Assembly: GCA_003117195.1 (NCBI GenBank)
Contig: BDSI01000002.1
Location: forward strand, 2,071,328-2,135,327
Length of the DNA stretch: 64,000 nt
Direction: 5' to 3'
Source: Eudorina sp. 2006-703-Eu-15
Taxonomy: Eukaryota > Chlorophyta > Chlorophyceae > Chlamydomonadales > Volvocaceae
The translations under genes and the position numbers were made by a program. The notes under the pieces are model-generated. The model saw only the letters and a program-made list of their open reading frames with translations. It had not been told where the DNA came from and searched no databases. This document shows positions 1 through 13,145 of the stretch, in pieces. The first letter of the stretch is position 1, and every line of letters begins with the position of its first letter.

Positions 1-104
1 CATCCCGCACAAACTGCCGTCACCCCCTTGACCCCACGGCCCAGGCTTGTTGCTTCTTTTCGTTTCCTCCCGACTGTGGCCCCGCGGTGCTGTACGGCCC
101 CCAG

Positions 105-1630
105 GCTCCAACGTGAAGGAGGACCCCGGCCGCCAACCCGTGGCTCCGGAACTCATCCTCTCCGTCGGGCCCATGTCGTACGCCATAAGCGGCAAGGCGC
201 CCATCATCGAGCCGCTGCAGGAGGAGCAGCTGCTGGGGCTGATGTCGGAGCCCGGCTGGGAGACCGCGGCCGGCGGCGGCGGCGGCGGCGGCGGCGCGCG
301 CGGCAGCGGCGGGGCAGCGAACGCGGCGGCGGCCGCTGCGGCGGCGGCCGCCGCCGCCGTCCAGGCGGCGGCGCTGCGGCGGCGGTGGTCGCTTTGTTTC
401 CATCCGGAGTTCAACATCGCGGGGGTGCAGCCCACGGTGATGCTCCCGCAGGTACCGTATGCGTCCCATGGGTCGGTGCGTCCCGTGGGCAAAGCGGTGT
501 AGTGATGCATCCACCCTACCGACGGCTCTTTAAATTCCTTGAACCCTAATGCCCTCCTCTGACCCTAACTTCCCGGCCGGGCTCTTGTTCGGGCTCTTAA
601 CCGTCCCTACCCCGCCTTAACCGGGGCTCGGTGGGCGGTGACCTCCTCCACCCCTTCGCCCCCTCCACCCCTCAACGCCTCCACCCCTTTCCTCGCTGCA
701 ACCGCTGCCCCGGGGGTGTCCCTCTCTGCGGTGCTGCAACCCCCCTCCCCGCCGTCCGCCGTACGCAGCTGACGGGCGACCTGCTGCGTCTGACCCTGAC
801 GGTGGGCAGCCGGGTGCTGCCGGCGCCGCTGCCCCGCAGCCGGGGCCGCCCCGTGCGCACCCGCCTCAACCAGCCCACCGCGGACTTCCTGATGCCGCCC
901 CAGGCGAGTGCGGAGTGGAGCGGAGAGGAGTGGGGACGTGTGGTGGTGTGGGGTTGACGTGAACTGAAGCGGACTTGAGAGCGGGAGGACCCACTGTGGA
1001 GTGGGAATGCTGCTTCGGGAGCGTCGATCGGGGTTAGGGAGCAGAATGTGGTGGGATGGAGACTTGCCGGATTTTGTGCACACTGGTTTCGGCGCATCGG
1101 ATGCTTTGCCGCTACCTACACCGGGAGGGGGAGGGGGGTAATGCCGCCCCGCGAACAGTGGGATGCCGCGAAGGGGAAGCGATCGACGGTTGTACGACGG
1201 TACGACGGTATTGTCGCTCACACTCCCCCAAACCCGTTACATACCCGAACAATCAAACGCACACGGGCAATATTGTGGGCATTTCTCTGCCCCTTGCATG
1301 TCACGCACACCTGCTTCTGCCTGCCTAAGAACACACACACACACACACGCTCGAGTGTACCGCGGCTCGTAAGGCCCGTCTTCTTCCCCTAGGACACCAT
1401 CTGCCTGGTCCGTGCGGACCCTGCCCCCGTGCTCCTCATACTGCGGGGTCCCCTCCCCCCCGCTCGTCCACCAGATCCGGGCGCCCGAGTGCCGCCGTCA
1501 GGCGCTGCTGCGGGGCCACGACGCGCACGTCGTGTTCGTGGGGGTGCTGGGCGACTGCGCGTCCGTGGTGTCGGTGGATGCCAGCGGCGAGATCAACGTG
1601 TGGCCGGTGAGGGGGCGGTGGGCGGTGAGG

Positions 1631-1666
<36 letters not shown>

Positions 1667-1669
1667 AGG

Positions 1670-1717
<48 letters not shown>

Positions 1718-4700
1718 GAGGGGCCCTACAGACGCACCGAAGGATGGGCCCCCCTTGGGTGACGTCCTGGGTTCCGCCGTCCTGGCGAGACGAAGTAGGG
1801 GGGGGCATCACTGCACATTCGGTGACTTTTCGCGACTTCGCTGTCTTTATTGATAAAAAGGGGGGTCCACACCGGCGGAGAGGGATGAAGGGGAGGGGAC
1901 GGCAGGGAGGATGGGAGGGGAGGGCCGCTTAGGTCCCTGAGCTCCCTGATCTCCTTGACAAAGGGGGGAAGATTCCCTCCCGGACCTTGGAGGTCCGGGA
2001 TGAGCAGGTACGGCATGAGGTACGGCATGTAACGCCACCCTGCGGGGTCCTCCCCTCACCACGGTGAGCTGGATGGGCGGAGCCCGTGTACGGCCTTATG
2101 TAAGGCCCTGTAAGTAAAGGACCCTGCGCACGGCCCTGTGTAAGGCCCAGCGGGCTGGCACCCGTCGCCCCTCGCCTGCGCCCGCCCGCTGCAGACGTTC
2201 GACGGGGACCGCACCGGGTACGGCTGGTTCCGGCCCCGACAGACCTGGCGCCTGCCCCGCACGCTGCGGTCGTTCCAGGCGCGGGGGCCGCTCAACCCCG
2301 TGTGGCCGCGAGTGCCGGTGCCGGCGCTGCGGGTGAGGACGGGGCGGGCGGGGGTGAAGCGGGTGAAGGGGGTTACACAAGTGGGGGCCTCCTGTGGGAA
2401 GGGGTGTCTCCAGGGCTGCAGACGGATGGGGGAGCACACGAGCTCGTCAACCCACCTCTCCCTGGGTTCGGGTCTTGTTAGCCATCCATCTGCAACGAAG
2501 CGATGGGGGTGGCGGTGGAGGGGAGGCTGTCAACCGCGGTTCAACACCGGTTGGGTACGGACATCCGTGTGTTGCCATCTTGATCTTGATCTGGATCTGG
2601 ATCTCGTGCGGGGTGGCGTGCGCGCTGCCGTCATGCGCGTTACCGAAGCAAGTGCCGTTCCGACTGTACGGCCCACCCAGGGCATGCTGTACAACCCGCC
2701 ACACCAGGGCACAGCTGCCCATGCAGGGCCGCCTGTCGGCCCCGCCGCCGTTCCCCCCTCCGGGGCCGGCGGCGGCGGCGGCGGCGGCCGCGGCGGCGGC
2801 GGTGGCCTGCTCCGCGGCTTGTTCTTCCGGCGGCGGGCCGACCCGGACTCGGGGTCCTCCGGCGGCGGCGGCGGCGGCGGCGCGTCCTCCGCCCCGTCCA
2901 GCCACTTCCCGGCGGTGTCGCTGCCGCCCGCAGTCACCTACTCGGAGATGCTGGCGGACGCCGGTGAGTACGGCACTTTCGTACGGCCTTGGTACGGCAT
3001 CGATACGGCATGATGTTTGACCCGACATTCGAGACCTGCGCCACGCACATGAATGAATGAATGAACGTTACAGCGGACCCCAAAGGGATCACCGGTGTAT
3101 ACCAGGGCAAGCCGCACCCGGGAAGGCGCAGGACATCGGGCAGGCTGTGATAATCGGGCAAACTGTGATGAGGATCGATGGTATCCTGTTCAGGCATGCT
3201 GGACGACGAGTACGAGGCCTCGCGTCTGGACGAGCTACCGTTGGGGGACTTCCTGCTGGAGAGCCGCCAGCTGTGGCTGGTGCGTGGGGGGGGTGTCGGT
3301 GGGGGTGTGTGAGAGATGGGGTGGCGGGCCCGGGGCGGGGGAAATGACACGGACTGGCGCTGTCGTACCGTATATGGCATCAGGGAGGGGCTAGGGGGGC
3401 CTTGGGGGTTTCGCTGTCTTGATTGAGGTGGATAGGGGGGAAGGCGGGTGCGGGCTGGATGTGTATGACACGGGGGCGGCTTGGGGGGACCGGTGGGAGT
3501 TACAAAGAAACAGCCCATGGGGGGACTGGTGGGAGAGTCCCCATGTCTGTCTGCCTCAGATGGTGATGCGCTGCGGTACGACGACGACGCGGGGGTGCCG
3601 TACTAGACCCATGGGTCGAACCCGGGTGGACAAACCCGCGGGGCGGCGGCGGGACGCAGTCGTCCCGTACGGTCCGTTCGCGCGTTTGTCGCTCTCTGCC
3701 AACCGAACAACGGAACAACCAACCGACCAACCGTCATGCACAACGTATCGGGCTACCGATTGGTTCCTCCCGCGGGAGGACACTCCGTCGGGCACTCAAT
3801 GGCGCCAGCGCCGGGGGAAAAAGTAAAACCAGACACGAACTGAGCGCGGGTGGTTGCCTCGGGGCGCGCAGGTGAGGTTCTTCACGGACCGCAACGGGCG
3901 GCTGCTCCGGGAGGCCATCCACCGACCCGCGGGTCCGTCGCCCTGGGATGCGGGCGGCGGCGTCGGCGGCGGCGGCGGCGCGGGGCGGCCGCTGGTGATC
4001 TCCACGTACACGATGCACGGGGAGCTGGTACGACGCGCCAAGCAGTACGTGAGTGACCCGTGGGCTGGGTTGGACGCAGTCGAGCAGCTCTTGAGACCCA
4101 TGGGTCGGCCGATCACACCCGGCCCTGATGCGACCCACGGGGCTTTGCTCATTGGGCTGCTGCTTGTAGGAGCTCCTACGGCAGGTCACGCTAAACCTAC
4201 GATTTGCGTGTGGAAGTTGTTCAGTCCGCCATTGGACATTCCGTACTGATCGATTTTTTGCTCGTCCCGTCGCCGTGTGCCACAGGTCGTACATGCCCAG
4301 CTGCCGTACCGCCTGGTGGCGGCGGAGCTCACTCCGAGCCGGCGTGACCTGGTGGTTTGGTGCCACGTGGCCCCGCAGGCGGCTGACGTGGACAGCTTCG
4401 GGTATTTTTCCGTACATGTGGGTCCACGACCGTGCCCCGGTGTTCCCGACTCCTGAATCCCTCTTGCGCTGCTGCGGCCACCACCAACCACCAGCCCATG
4501 GGGCCTGCCGTACACTGCCGTACGTGTCTCGTGCGGTACGCATGCGGCACGGATTTCGTGATCCAATCTATCTCAGCCCTCGCCTCTGCCCTGTGGCGTC
4601 CCTTGATGGTTCCCCCACAACCCGCCATCTGCATGCAGGTGCTGAATGTGGAGGAGGGCTTCAAGCCCTGCAGCCCCCGGATCGAGATCTACGACCACTC

Positions 4701-6664
4701 AAAGTGGGTTGGGTTGCCGTACCACGGTCGTACCATACGTGGGGCAATAGCTCCACGGCGTGGGGCCCACCGTGTCTCGCGCGCGCGGGCGCGTGTAGCG
4801 TGTATGGCCACCGTGCACGTGAGTGATGAGTCCCCCCTTTGCGTTTCCCCCTTCGCCGGGGCCACGCTGTCACATGCCGTACTGTCTCGGCGCCCCTGGG
4901 CTGTGGCACTCACAGCGACAGCAGCAGCAGCAGCAGCAGCAGTAGCAGCAGTAGCAGCACTTGCCGTAGAAATGGCAGTTGCTGCCGTAGACACTAGCGC
5001 AGACAGCGGTGCGGCTACGCGCGGTGTCGGCGTTGTAACCGTTACAAGGTGGACCCTGAGACCCGACCGGGCGTTCCATCGGGTGGTGTCGGCGTTGTGG
5101 ACCCGCTTCCTTTCCTGCTGGCAGCTCATCGATGCACCAGATGCGGTGCCCTCACCCCGGTGCGTGGAGCACCTCTTCTCCGCGCACCGACTGCCTCCCC
5201 CTCCCCCCCTACACACACATCTGGGTTGTCGGTAATTCGGGTTTCGGGTTTCGGGTATTTCAGGTGTCATTTGCTTCCGTTGCCTACATCGCCTGTTACG
5301 CTGGACTTCGCTTCTCGCGGCTCAGTTGTCTTTTGCACAGTGCGAACGTGATGTGCCCTTGCTGGGCACCTTCCCTGCTCCACATGCCCCGCTCGCCCTC
5401 GGCCCCCCCCTCGCCTGGCCGGGTGATTGCTTGGCTCTAGGGGCGCCGCGCCCCCCGCCTTCGCGATCAGCCCCCGGGTGGCGGGGCTTGGCTCGGAGTA
5501 CCTGATCACGGGCCTGGCGCATGGCCTCTTGGGCTTCTTCTCCCTCAGTACGGGCGCCATCGTACGAGTCGTACAGCTGCCCGGCGTGTCCGTACGTAAG
5601 TTTGCATCAGCGGTCGTACTCCTGGGGGCGATGTGTTGTACTTCACCTTGTCGACCTTGGACACATTCTTGGGGCCGGAGCACCGAACGGATCCCTCTTC
5701 GGGCAGCAGCCTGTGGGACCCACTCCGATCTCCTTCGTTCTCAAGAGCGAGGAGGAGGAGGAGGGGCACCCAACCTGCCACGCAGCAATCCCACAATGTC
5801 GACCCGACGACGCTTCATCTTCAATGTTTGCCGTTCCCCGCCATTCCCCCGCTCCTCCTCATCCTACGCCTGACCACCGACATCCATCTCCGGAGGGCAC
5901 CCCTTCCTCTCCTTCCCCTCCTCCCCATTCCCCCTGCCTGGGCCGTTTTCTCTAATGCCCGGCCTCCCCCTCCTCACCTCCCTCCTCATCCCCCGGCAGA
6001 GAGCCCCTACTTCCTGTGCGTGTCGCTGTTCACCGTCTCCCCCCAAGTGGACTGCCTCAACGCCGGCAAGTCCTTCGTCGCCGTCACTGCCGTACACTCA
6101 ACCGCCACGCACGTGTACGAACTGGACGACAGCGCGGGCGTGCAGCTCAACGCCGCCACCGTGGCGGCGTTCAGCCCGCCGCCGGGCGCCGCGCCGCCGC
6201 CGCCGCCGGAACCCATCTTGCCGTCGAGCTCGGAGCCCCCGCCGGTGGGCTCTGCGGACGGCGGCGGTGCCGGCGGCACCGGCAACCGACGGGGCGCTGC
6301 CGGCGCCGGCGCCGCCGGCGGTGAGATACGCGACGGCGCCGGCGGACACGCCAGGTTCGTTCAACTTCTGCCGGAGATGGTGACACGGCCGCCGCCGCGT
6401 CCCTCCGGTGCCTGGACATCGCACACGCGCCAGGTGGCGTTCAGTACGGATGCGGCGGCAGCGGCGGTGGCGGAGGCGATGGGCGTGGCAGAGGAGCAGG
6501 AGGTGGAGGAGGTGGCGGAGGCGGGCGGCGGCTTCCTGCCACCGCTGGGGACGGCTCCTGCGCGCCCGCAGTCGCCACCGGCATCCACGGCGGAAGTGGG
6601 GTTGGCGGAGGCCGGGGCGGCGGGCCCATGGGTCGGCCCCGCGGCGCGCGCCTGGGGGCAGTGA
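105..6664 (+). CDS. WD40-type beta-propeller protein, 3' part (5' end outside window)
   Basis: Spliced model with matching phases: 105-451, 769-903, 1393-1407, 1475-1606, 2195-2332, 2708-2963, 3194-3279, 3872-4048, 4286-4417, 4639-4703, 5441-5595, 6000-6664 (TGA). The first exon begins in phase 2, so more exons lie upstream. The model gives about 766 residues. Exon 1475-1606 encodes a recognisable WD repeat: RGHDAHVVF, then about 20 residues on SVDASGEINVWP. Later exons give further beta-strand-rich text (IEIYDHSK, YLITGLAHGLLGFFSLSTG), which suits a propeller blade. The 105-451 and 2708-2963 exons hold Gly/Ala low-complexity insertions. The tail (after about 6150) is Pro/Gly/Ala/Glu-rich and probably disordered. 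Exon 1393-1407 is only 15 nt, and the intron after 903 would start with GC. I cannot name the protein; WD40 scaffold is the family-level inference. The weakest part of the model is 4704-5440. Confidence 0.6.
1604..1715 (+). repeat. GGGCGGT minisatellite at the start of an intron
   Basis: Tandem GGGCGGT units, with interspersed GAGGGGGCGGT variants, fill the first part of the WD40-gene intron after 1606. The G-runs are all on the transcribed RNA's sense strand, so the intron RNA or DNA could form G-quadruplexes. A shorter copy of the same motif recurs at about 9781-9802. Confidence 0.85.
4918..4960 (+). repeat. CAG/TAG trinucleotide repeat in an intron
   Basis: Imperfect CAG repeats with CAGTAG interruptions lie within the long intron of the WD40 gene (4704-5440). 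They give open frames on both strands (Ala, Cys, Ser runs), but no exon is supported here. Confidence 0.8.
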
Positions 6665-8429
6665 CTGCCGCCGGCCTGCAGACGGCCCAGGTCCCATCGG
6701 AGTCCACAGTCTGTGCGCCGTGCCCCGAAACCAGTTGGCTGCTCCTAGGGGGCTGCGCACATGGAATTTGTCGAAACAGGGTGTGATGAGATTTCATGAA
6801 GGTGCATTTGCATTTGTATTTGTATGGCCTTTGAGGGGATTAGGAATAGGATCCGGTGTGGATGGGCTTCTTCGCCTCAGGGGGCGTTCCGCTCTGGCGC
6901 GCGGACAGCGAGCGGCGGCGGCGGGGGGCCTTCAGGCAGCGGAGGCCCCGGCCCCCGGGCAGCCGCCAGCTGCGGGGATACGGTACGCCGATTGCCTGCA
7001 ACCTGCAACGGGACCGGCGCCTGGTCAGGCACGGCGGGACCCGCCCCGCCCCCGGCCCCAGCCAGGCCGCATGGCGCATGCCCTTAGAACCTCCACACGC
7101 AGCACGCGAGGCGCGTAGTGGACGTCGAAAGGAAGCTAGGCCGTGAACTGCGCGTTCGTGCGGTGAGTGTGAGCAGGACTGTCGGGGGACGGGTGCACGA
7201 GGCGCCCGCGCGGCCCCCCCTCCCTCCCCACGGAGTCCCTGCGGGGTGCGCACGGGGGACTACTCTTTGTACGGCAGTCACGGCCGGGTTGCGGTGCACT
7301 TGACGTGCGAGGGCGGGGGAGTAGTCTCGTGCCGTGCCGTGCGGCGAGGTGGCACCCCGATGGGGCCAGCGCCGTACAAGTCGCTTTCCGCTGCGCGCCC
7401 GGACGATGCGGGGCACGGATGCCTCTCCGTGTGGGGTGTGTTGATCGATGATTCGACCCCGGGATGCTGGCGGCGGCATCTGAGGCTCTGCGGGAGGGAG
7501 CCTCCGAGCCGGGGGAGGGAGGGAGGAAGGGGCTGTGTGCAGTCCCGCGGCACACGAGCGGCGGGTGCGCCGGGGGAACAGCGGCGGCAGTGCCCTGCTC
7601 GCGGAGGCCAGGAAACCGATTTGATGAACCGCATCCAAGACGGAAAGAAAAGGAGTGCAGCGGGGCAACACACAGACACTGTGCCCGCCTGAGCGGCAGC
7701 CCGGCACATGACCTGGTTGGTTTGTTTGTTGCGTTGGTCCTGGTAGGACCCGTCCTGTCCCGTCCCGTCCGGTCCTGCGCACACATGCGAAGGTGCGATG
7801 CGTTGCCGTGTGTTCGGTGCCACCGTCTTGCCTCGCGGGCGGGGCGCGCGCGCGTGCCTGTCGCATCCCCCCTCACTTCAAGCACCCGTCCGCAACGCCG
7901 CCGTCACCACATACCTTCTTGACAGCCGTCGCCGTCACCACCTGCCGTTCCCCTCCCCACTGCACCCCAAGTACCAGCGGGCACGTCCCGCTCCAGCAAC
8001 ATGAGAACGATTCACCAACGGATACAACCAACGTCGTACACGGGAGTGAACACAGTCGGACAGCCCACATCCCACGAGTCTTCCTTCGTCCGTTCCTTTG
8101 AAGCAGTGATCGCTGCGGGGGAGGGGGCAGGGCGACCTTCACGGACGCGTCTTTCTCGCGTCGCCGTCACGCCGTGCGCGCCTGCGCAACCTCCCACCCA
8201 CCTCCTTCCGGTACTTGCTGCCCCGGTCAGCCCCCTGCCGCGCCGTGTCGTTGACGCGATGTCACACATCCTCACTCTCTCACACCCACACGCAGTTCTC
8301 CATCAAAACACACGCAACTCCCCTCCCCTCCCCTCCAGTTTCAGAAGAACACACGCACACACACAACGCTTCTTGTTAAACACACACATACACACATCCC
8401 AAACACGCGCATGTACGGCCTCAGCTGCA
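6665..8429. other. convergent 3' region between WD40 and claspin-like genes
   Basis: No gene is confidently supported. The two neighbours end towards each other here, so both 3' UTRs should lie in this interval. No TGTAA polyadenylation signal of the green-algal type was found on either strand by eye. One exon-like piece, 7088-7162 (+), has an AG before it, GTGAGT after it and 25 open codons including VVDVERKLGRELRVRA. It could be a further exon of the WD40 gene if an internal donor in 6000-6664 is used, or chance. Confidence 0.5.
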
Positions 8430-11400
8430 TCACACCCGCCGTTTGTTTGCAGCCACATCGCCCGTCACCAGCTTCCGCTTCAGATCCAGGGAGGACGACG
8501 ACGGACCGCCGGCCCCGCCCCGGCCACCGGACCCGCTGGCCCCACCACCAGCGGCCCCGCCGCCGCTCGACAACCCCAGCAAGCCCATCAGCCCGCCTGC
8601 CCCTCCTCGGCGCCCCTCGGCCTTGCTGCCGGGCTGCTGCCCGATGACGGAGCGCAGGGCGGCGAACGACGGCGGCGCCCCGGCGACGCCGCCGTCCGCG
8701 CCGCCGCCCACATCCGCCGTCGCCGCCGCGGCGGCATCCTTGGACTTCTCCGGGAAGCCCGAGTTGGACGCGTCGCCGCCGCCGAAGACAAAGGAACGGG
8801 TGTTGACGCCGCCGGCGGCGTTGGAAGTGGTGCGGAGGCTGGTGGGGGCGGCGGAGCGGCCCAGGAAGGTCGAGGCGCCGGGGCCCGGCTGCGGCGAAGG
8901 ACACGGAGACCCAGAAACCGGGGGCCGAGAGGCATCAGAGCGCGGTCCGTGACGGACCCATGGGTCACAGTAGTGAGAGTCCGGCCACCGCGCAGACCGC
9001 AAAGCACGCACTGGTGGTTCACCGGAGGGGCTGAACTTCCCACACCCGCCCCTCATGACTGCACGTCGTACATCAGAGTGTGGAGCGGGTTCTCTGCCCA
9101 GGCCAGGCCGCAGCTGACGCGCCAGCCCGCCAGGCACGCTGACACCCGTTCGCCAAAGGCCGGACCCGGACCAGGGCTGGTACCCCAGCCAGGCTGAGGT
9201 CCCAGCCCGGCCTACACGCCGCATTTACACACGACAGACCTTACCGGTGCCCTGCGTCCTACCCGGCCTTAACCCCTACTAGAATTTATCCTTCCGTCGC
9301 CTCGGCGCCGCGCCCTCGCAACGCAACCCCGCCGCACTCCTACCTGCCCCGCGCCACCGCCCGCCGCAGTCCGGTTCGTGATGTCCGACCCGAACAGGGT
9401 GAACCGGTGGCCCGTGCCGCCGCCCGGTGCTGCTGCCGCTGCTGCCGGGTCCGCCGCCGCCGCCCCCGTCACAGGCCCAGCCAGGGCAGCGGAGGCGGAG
9501 CGCTGCAGCAGCGCGACCACATCGTCGCCGTCCCGGGCCGCCGCCGACGCGGCGGTGCCGCCGCCGCCGCCGCCGCCGCGGCGAAGCGGGGACGGCCCTA
9601 GCCGGTCGGCCGGGGAGGTGCTGCCCGCTGCAGTCGCGGAGCCGCCGTCCTGTACATCCCCCCGTCACGACAGCATTTTCAATCAATGATCGTTCAGTGG
9701 ACTCCGGCACCCGGGTCGTCGGTGAGCAATCGACATGGGGGGCAACGAGGGCACCGGTCAACGACAGGTCCGGGAGGTGTGGGCGGTGGGCGGTGGGCGG
9801 TGGCCATGTTCCGTACTTCACTCAGGGACATGTGACGGCCGTAAGATGTAGAGCATGGGCACTGACATGGGTCGTCGTGATTGCCGTACGGGCACAGAGC
9901 ACACCGACCCACGGGTCCGAAGATCCGCCAGTTTGTTTGTCCTTGTTACACGGGGTGGCAGGCGGATACACCGAAAGACCCCCCTCGGGGTTCCCGGGGA
10001 CCTTCCCGGAGATCCATCAGACACTGACCTGCCATCGCGCCGCCGGCGCAGCGGCTTCTTGGGACTGCTGCCGCAGCTGCCGCTTAGCTTCCACTGGATC
10101 CAGGATCCGGGAGATGCCGCCGAATCCAGGCGCTCCACCCACGCCGCGGCCCAGCGGAAACCGCGCGCTGGCGCGCGCCGCCGGCGGCGGCAACGACGCG
10201 CCGGCGCCGCCCTTGCCTTTGACGGCGGCGGTGCCATCTGGATTCAGACTTCCGTCCTGCGTCCCGGATCCGGGTTCCGGCGGCGGCAGAGCCTCGATGT
10301 CGTCCTCTTCGTCCCGCGCGAGATCCAGATCCAGACCGTGTCCCCGGGCAACCTTGATCGGCGCGTCGTCGTCGTCGCCGACGGTGCTGGCGAAGAGGTG
10401 TGCGCGCCGCCGCCGGGCGTCGTGGTCAGTCGCGTCCTGAAAGAGATGAGCGGTGATGGCGGTGGTTGGGGGGTGGGTATAAAAAAGAAACTGCCCAGAC
10501 ACACCCAGCCCGGCGACAAATACTTGGTTGGGGGGTTAAAAGGTAACAAGCAGACGACCTTTTCGCAGTACTTCAAGCACCGCCATTGATCAAAACGCGT
10601 TGGAGGGGAGTCAGAAACCGCCGGTCAGCGCCGCCGCGGCTGACCGAGTACGGTACTGTACGGAGACCGGAAGAAGGTGCGAGATCGGGTAGGACCGGGT
10701 GAAGCGCGCCACTGACGCCTTCGGGACGCGACGCATAACCACACGGACCGACGAATAACCGACGGACGGACGGACGGACGGACCCCCCGACGACTGATCG
10801 GACAGCCCCAGCTCCCCATATGCTGCTTCCTTTATTCCCCGTAAGGCCCCCTCAGCAACGAGCAGGCCCGTCCCTCCCCCGCCCGCGTGCGTCCCTCGGC
10901 CCCCAGCACGGGCCCACCGAGCCCCTTGCAGTCCCCTGGAGCCCCTTGGGAGTCAGCGGACTTGCCCGCCGTCCCGCGACTTGCCCGCCGTCCCGCGACT
11001 TGCCTCTCCACCCGACCTGCGCGCACCCCACGGCATGCCGCATCTGCGTGCCGGCCCCCGCCCCCGCTCCCCCTCCCGCCCGCCGCACCTCATCGTCCTC
11101 CAGCCCGCCCAGGCCGTTCCGCCGCTTCCTCCGGAAGCCCCGCCGCACCGCCTCCAGCAGCTCCCGCACCGCCGCCGAGTCCCGCTCCTCCTCCCACATC
11201 GCGTGCAGCTCCGCCCGCCGGGCCTCGTCCGCCACACCCTCTCGGGCGGTGCCCATCAGGGACGCCTGCGGTTGGCGGTTGGCGGTTGGAAGTAGATGGC
11301 CGTCATACACGTTGACAGTTTCTTAGACGCCAGAAGTGGGCCCCCCGTCCTGGATCCGGGTGTACATGTAATACCCCGAGGATAGCCCCAGCGTCATGTA

Positions 11401-13036
11401 GCCCGCCCCGACGAGCCGCGCCGATGTCATCTTGGCTAGGAGCGTAAGATCACCCCACTCCCCCCCAGTGTTCATGTTAATCCCCAACCCGCAACCTGGG
11501 TCCCTGCTCCCGCCCTCCCAGTGGTGCTCTCGGGCGAGAGGTCAGGGGGTCAGGGGCCGCCGCTCGTCGGTCCCCTCCCCGGCATGGGACCCTTGCGGGC
11601 CCCTCCCCTCCCCTCCCCTCCCTCCCCTCCCCTCCCCTCCCCTCCCTCCCCTCCCCTCCCCTCCCCTCCCCTCCCTCCCTCCCTGCCTCCACGCTCCCTC
11701 CCCTCCCTCACCAGCATCCCCTCGTCCAGGTCCTCTCCGTCGTACTCATCCTCCAGGTCATCCAGCGCCGCAATGCCTGCACAGATCCGCGTATGTGTGT
11801 TTTTGTATGTGTGTATGAGGCAAGGGAGATGGGGGGTGTGGGGTCGAGGAGGAGACAAAAGGGAGACGGCTGAGGTCGTGCGAGAGGCACTCAAGTATTC
11901 CGCACACGAGCGCATGAGTCGTACATGCAACCCATGGGTCGGGACAGCCCCTCAGACTGCTCCGTACCGCTTCCTGGCGCACACCCGTACACGCACAAAC
12001 CCGGGTGCACCTGGGCGCCACCCTGAGGCAGCAGCCCCGGAGGGGGCCCCACCCGGGGGGGAGCTATCCCGCATTTGCTAACTGGACCCCTTGCGTCATG
12101 CCCTGCCGCTGATCACTGCTCTGCTTCTGCTTTGAGACAAAGAGAACCGCTGGCCTCGACACCACCCACATCGCGTCTATCCCTCCCACCCTCCCTCCCT
12201 CCCTCCCTGACTGGTTGACTTCGGGATCCGCCCTCCAAAAAGCACTCCCACACCCAATCCCCTCCCGCCAATCCACGCCCACACCAGGTTGTCCCAGCCC
12301 CCGCACGCAGTACCAGGGTAACCCCCACCGCACCCTCTTCCTCATCGCTCAGCTCCGCCTCCACGTCCACAAAGAACGCCCCCGCGCCTCTCTCGGCTGC
12401 CGCCCGCCGCTTCGCCTCCGCCACCTGTGCCGCCCGCCGCTGCCTCGCCGCCTCAATCAACACGTCCGTCAGCTGGCGGCGCCGCTGCTGCGCCTCGGTG
12501 TCTGCGCCGTCGCCCCCGGCTCCCGCCGCGGCGGCGGCCGCGTCTGCGCCGTCCCCCAGGCCCGCGCCGGCGGCGGTCGCGGCCTCCTCCTCCTCGAAAT
12601 GAAGGGCCTCGGCTGCGAAGGCATCATTCCGACAACAGGGAAGACGCGGCAGCGGCGCAATTGGGTGACAGTTGGCTGGCGCAAGCCGTACATGCCAACG
12701 GTTGAAACCGACACGGTCCGGCTAGTTACCGTTGAAGCACAACAGGACGGCACTTGACGACGTCATTCACTTCATCAATCAGGTTAAGGTCGTTCTTGCA
12801 AGTGGAAGCACAGGGAGAGAGTACGGCGATGGGGCGACTTCGGAGCAATAGAGGGAGGAGCGACCGTAAGCGGCACCGGGGAAGAGTTGCAGCCGCAACC
12901 CTTCCCGCAGAGACACCTGCGAATTCTACGGTCTGCGGACGCCATCACCACCACCCTGGAGCCTGGTGCATCTGGTATCCGCGTAACGGGGACGCGGTGT
13001 ATCCAGGATGGACAGGTGGGATGGGTGAGTGGAGGG

Positions 13037-13091
<55 letters not shown>

Positions 13092-13112
13092 GAAAGAGGG
13101 AGACAGACAGAC

Positions 13113-13145
<33 letters not shown>

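Noticed and set aside
4920..5215. Cys-containing open segment (RCGYARCRRCNRYKVDPETR) as an exon of the WD40 gene
   Set aside because: Direct joining of 4703 to 5441 keeps phase and propeller-like text; including this segment breaks the following phase.
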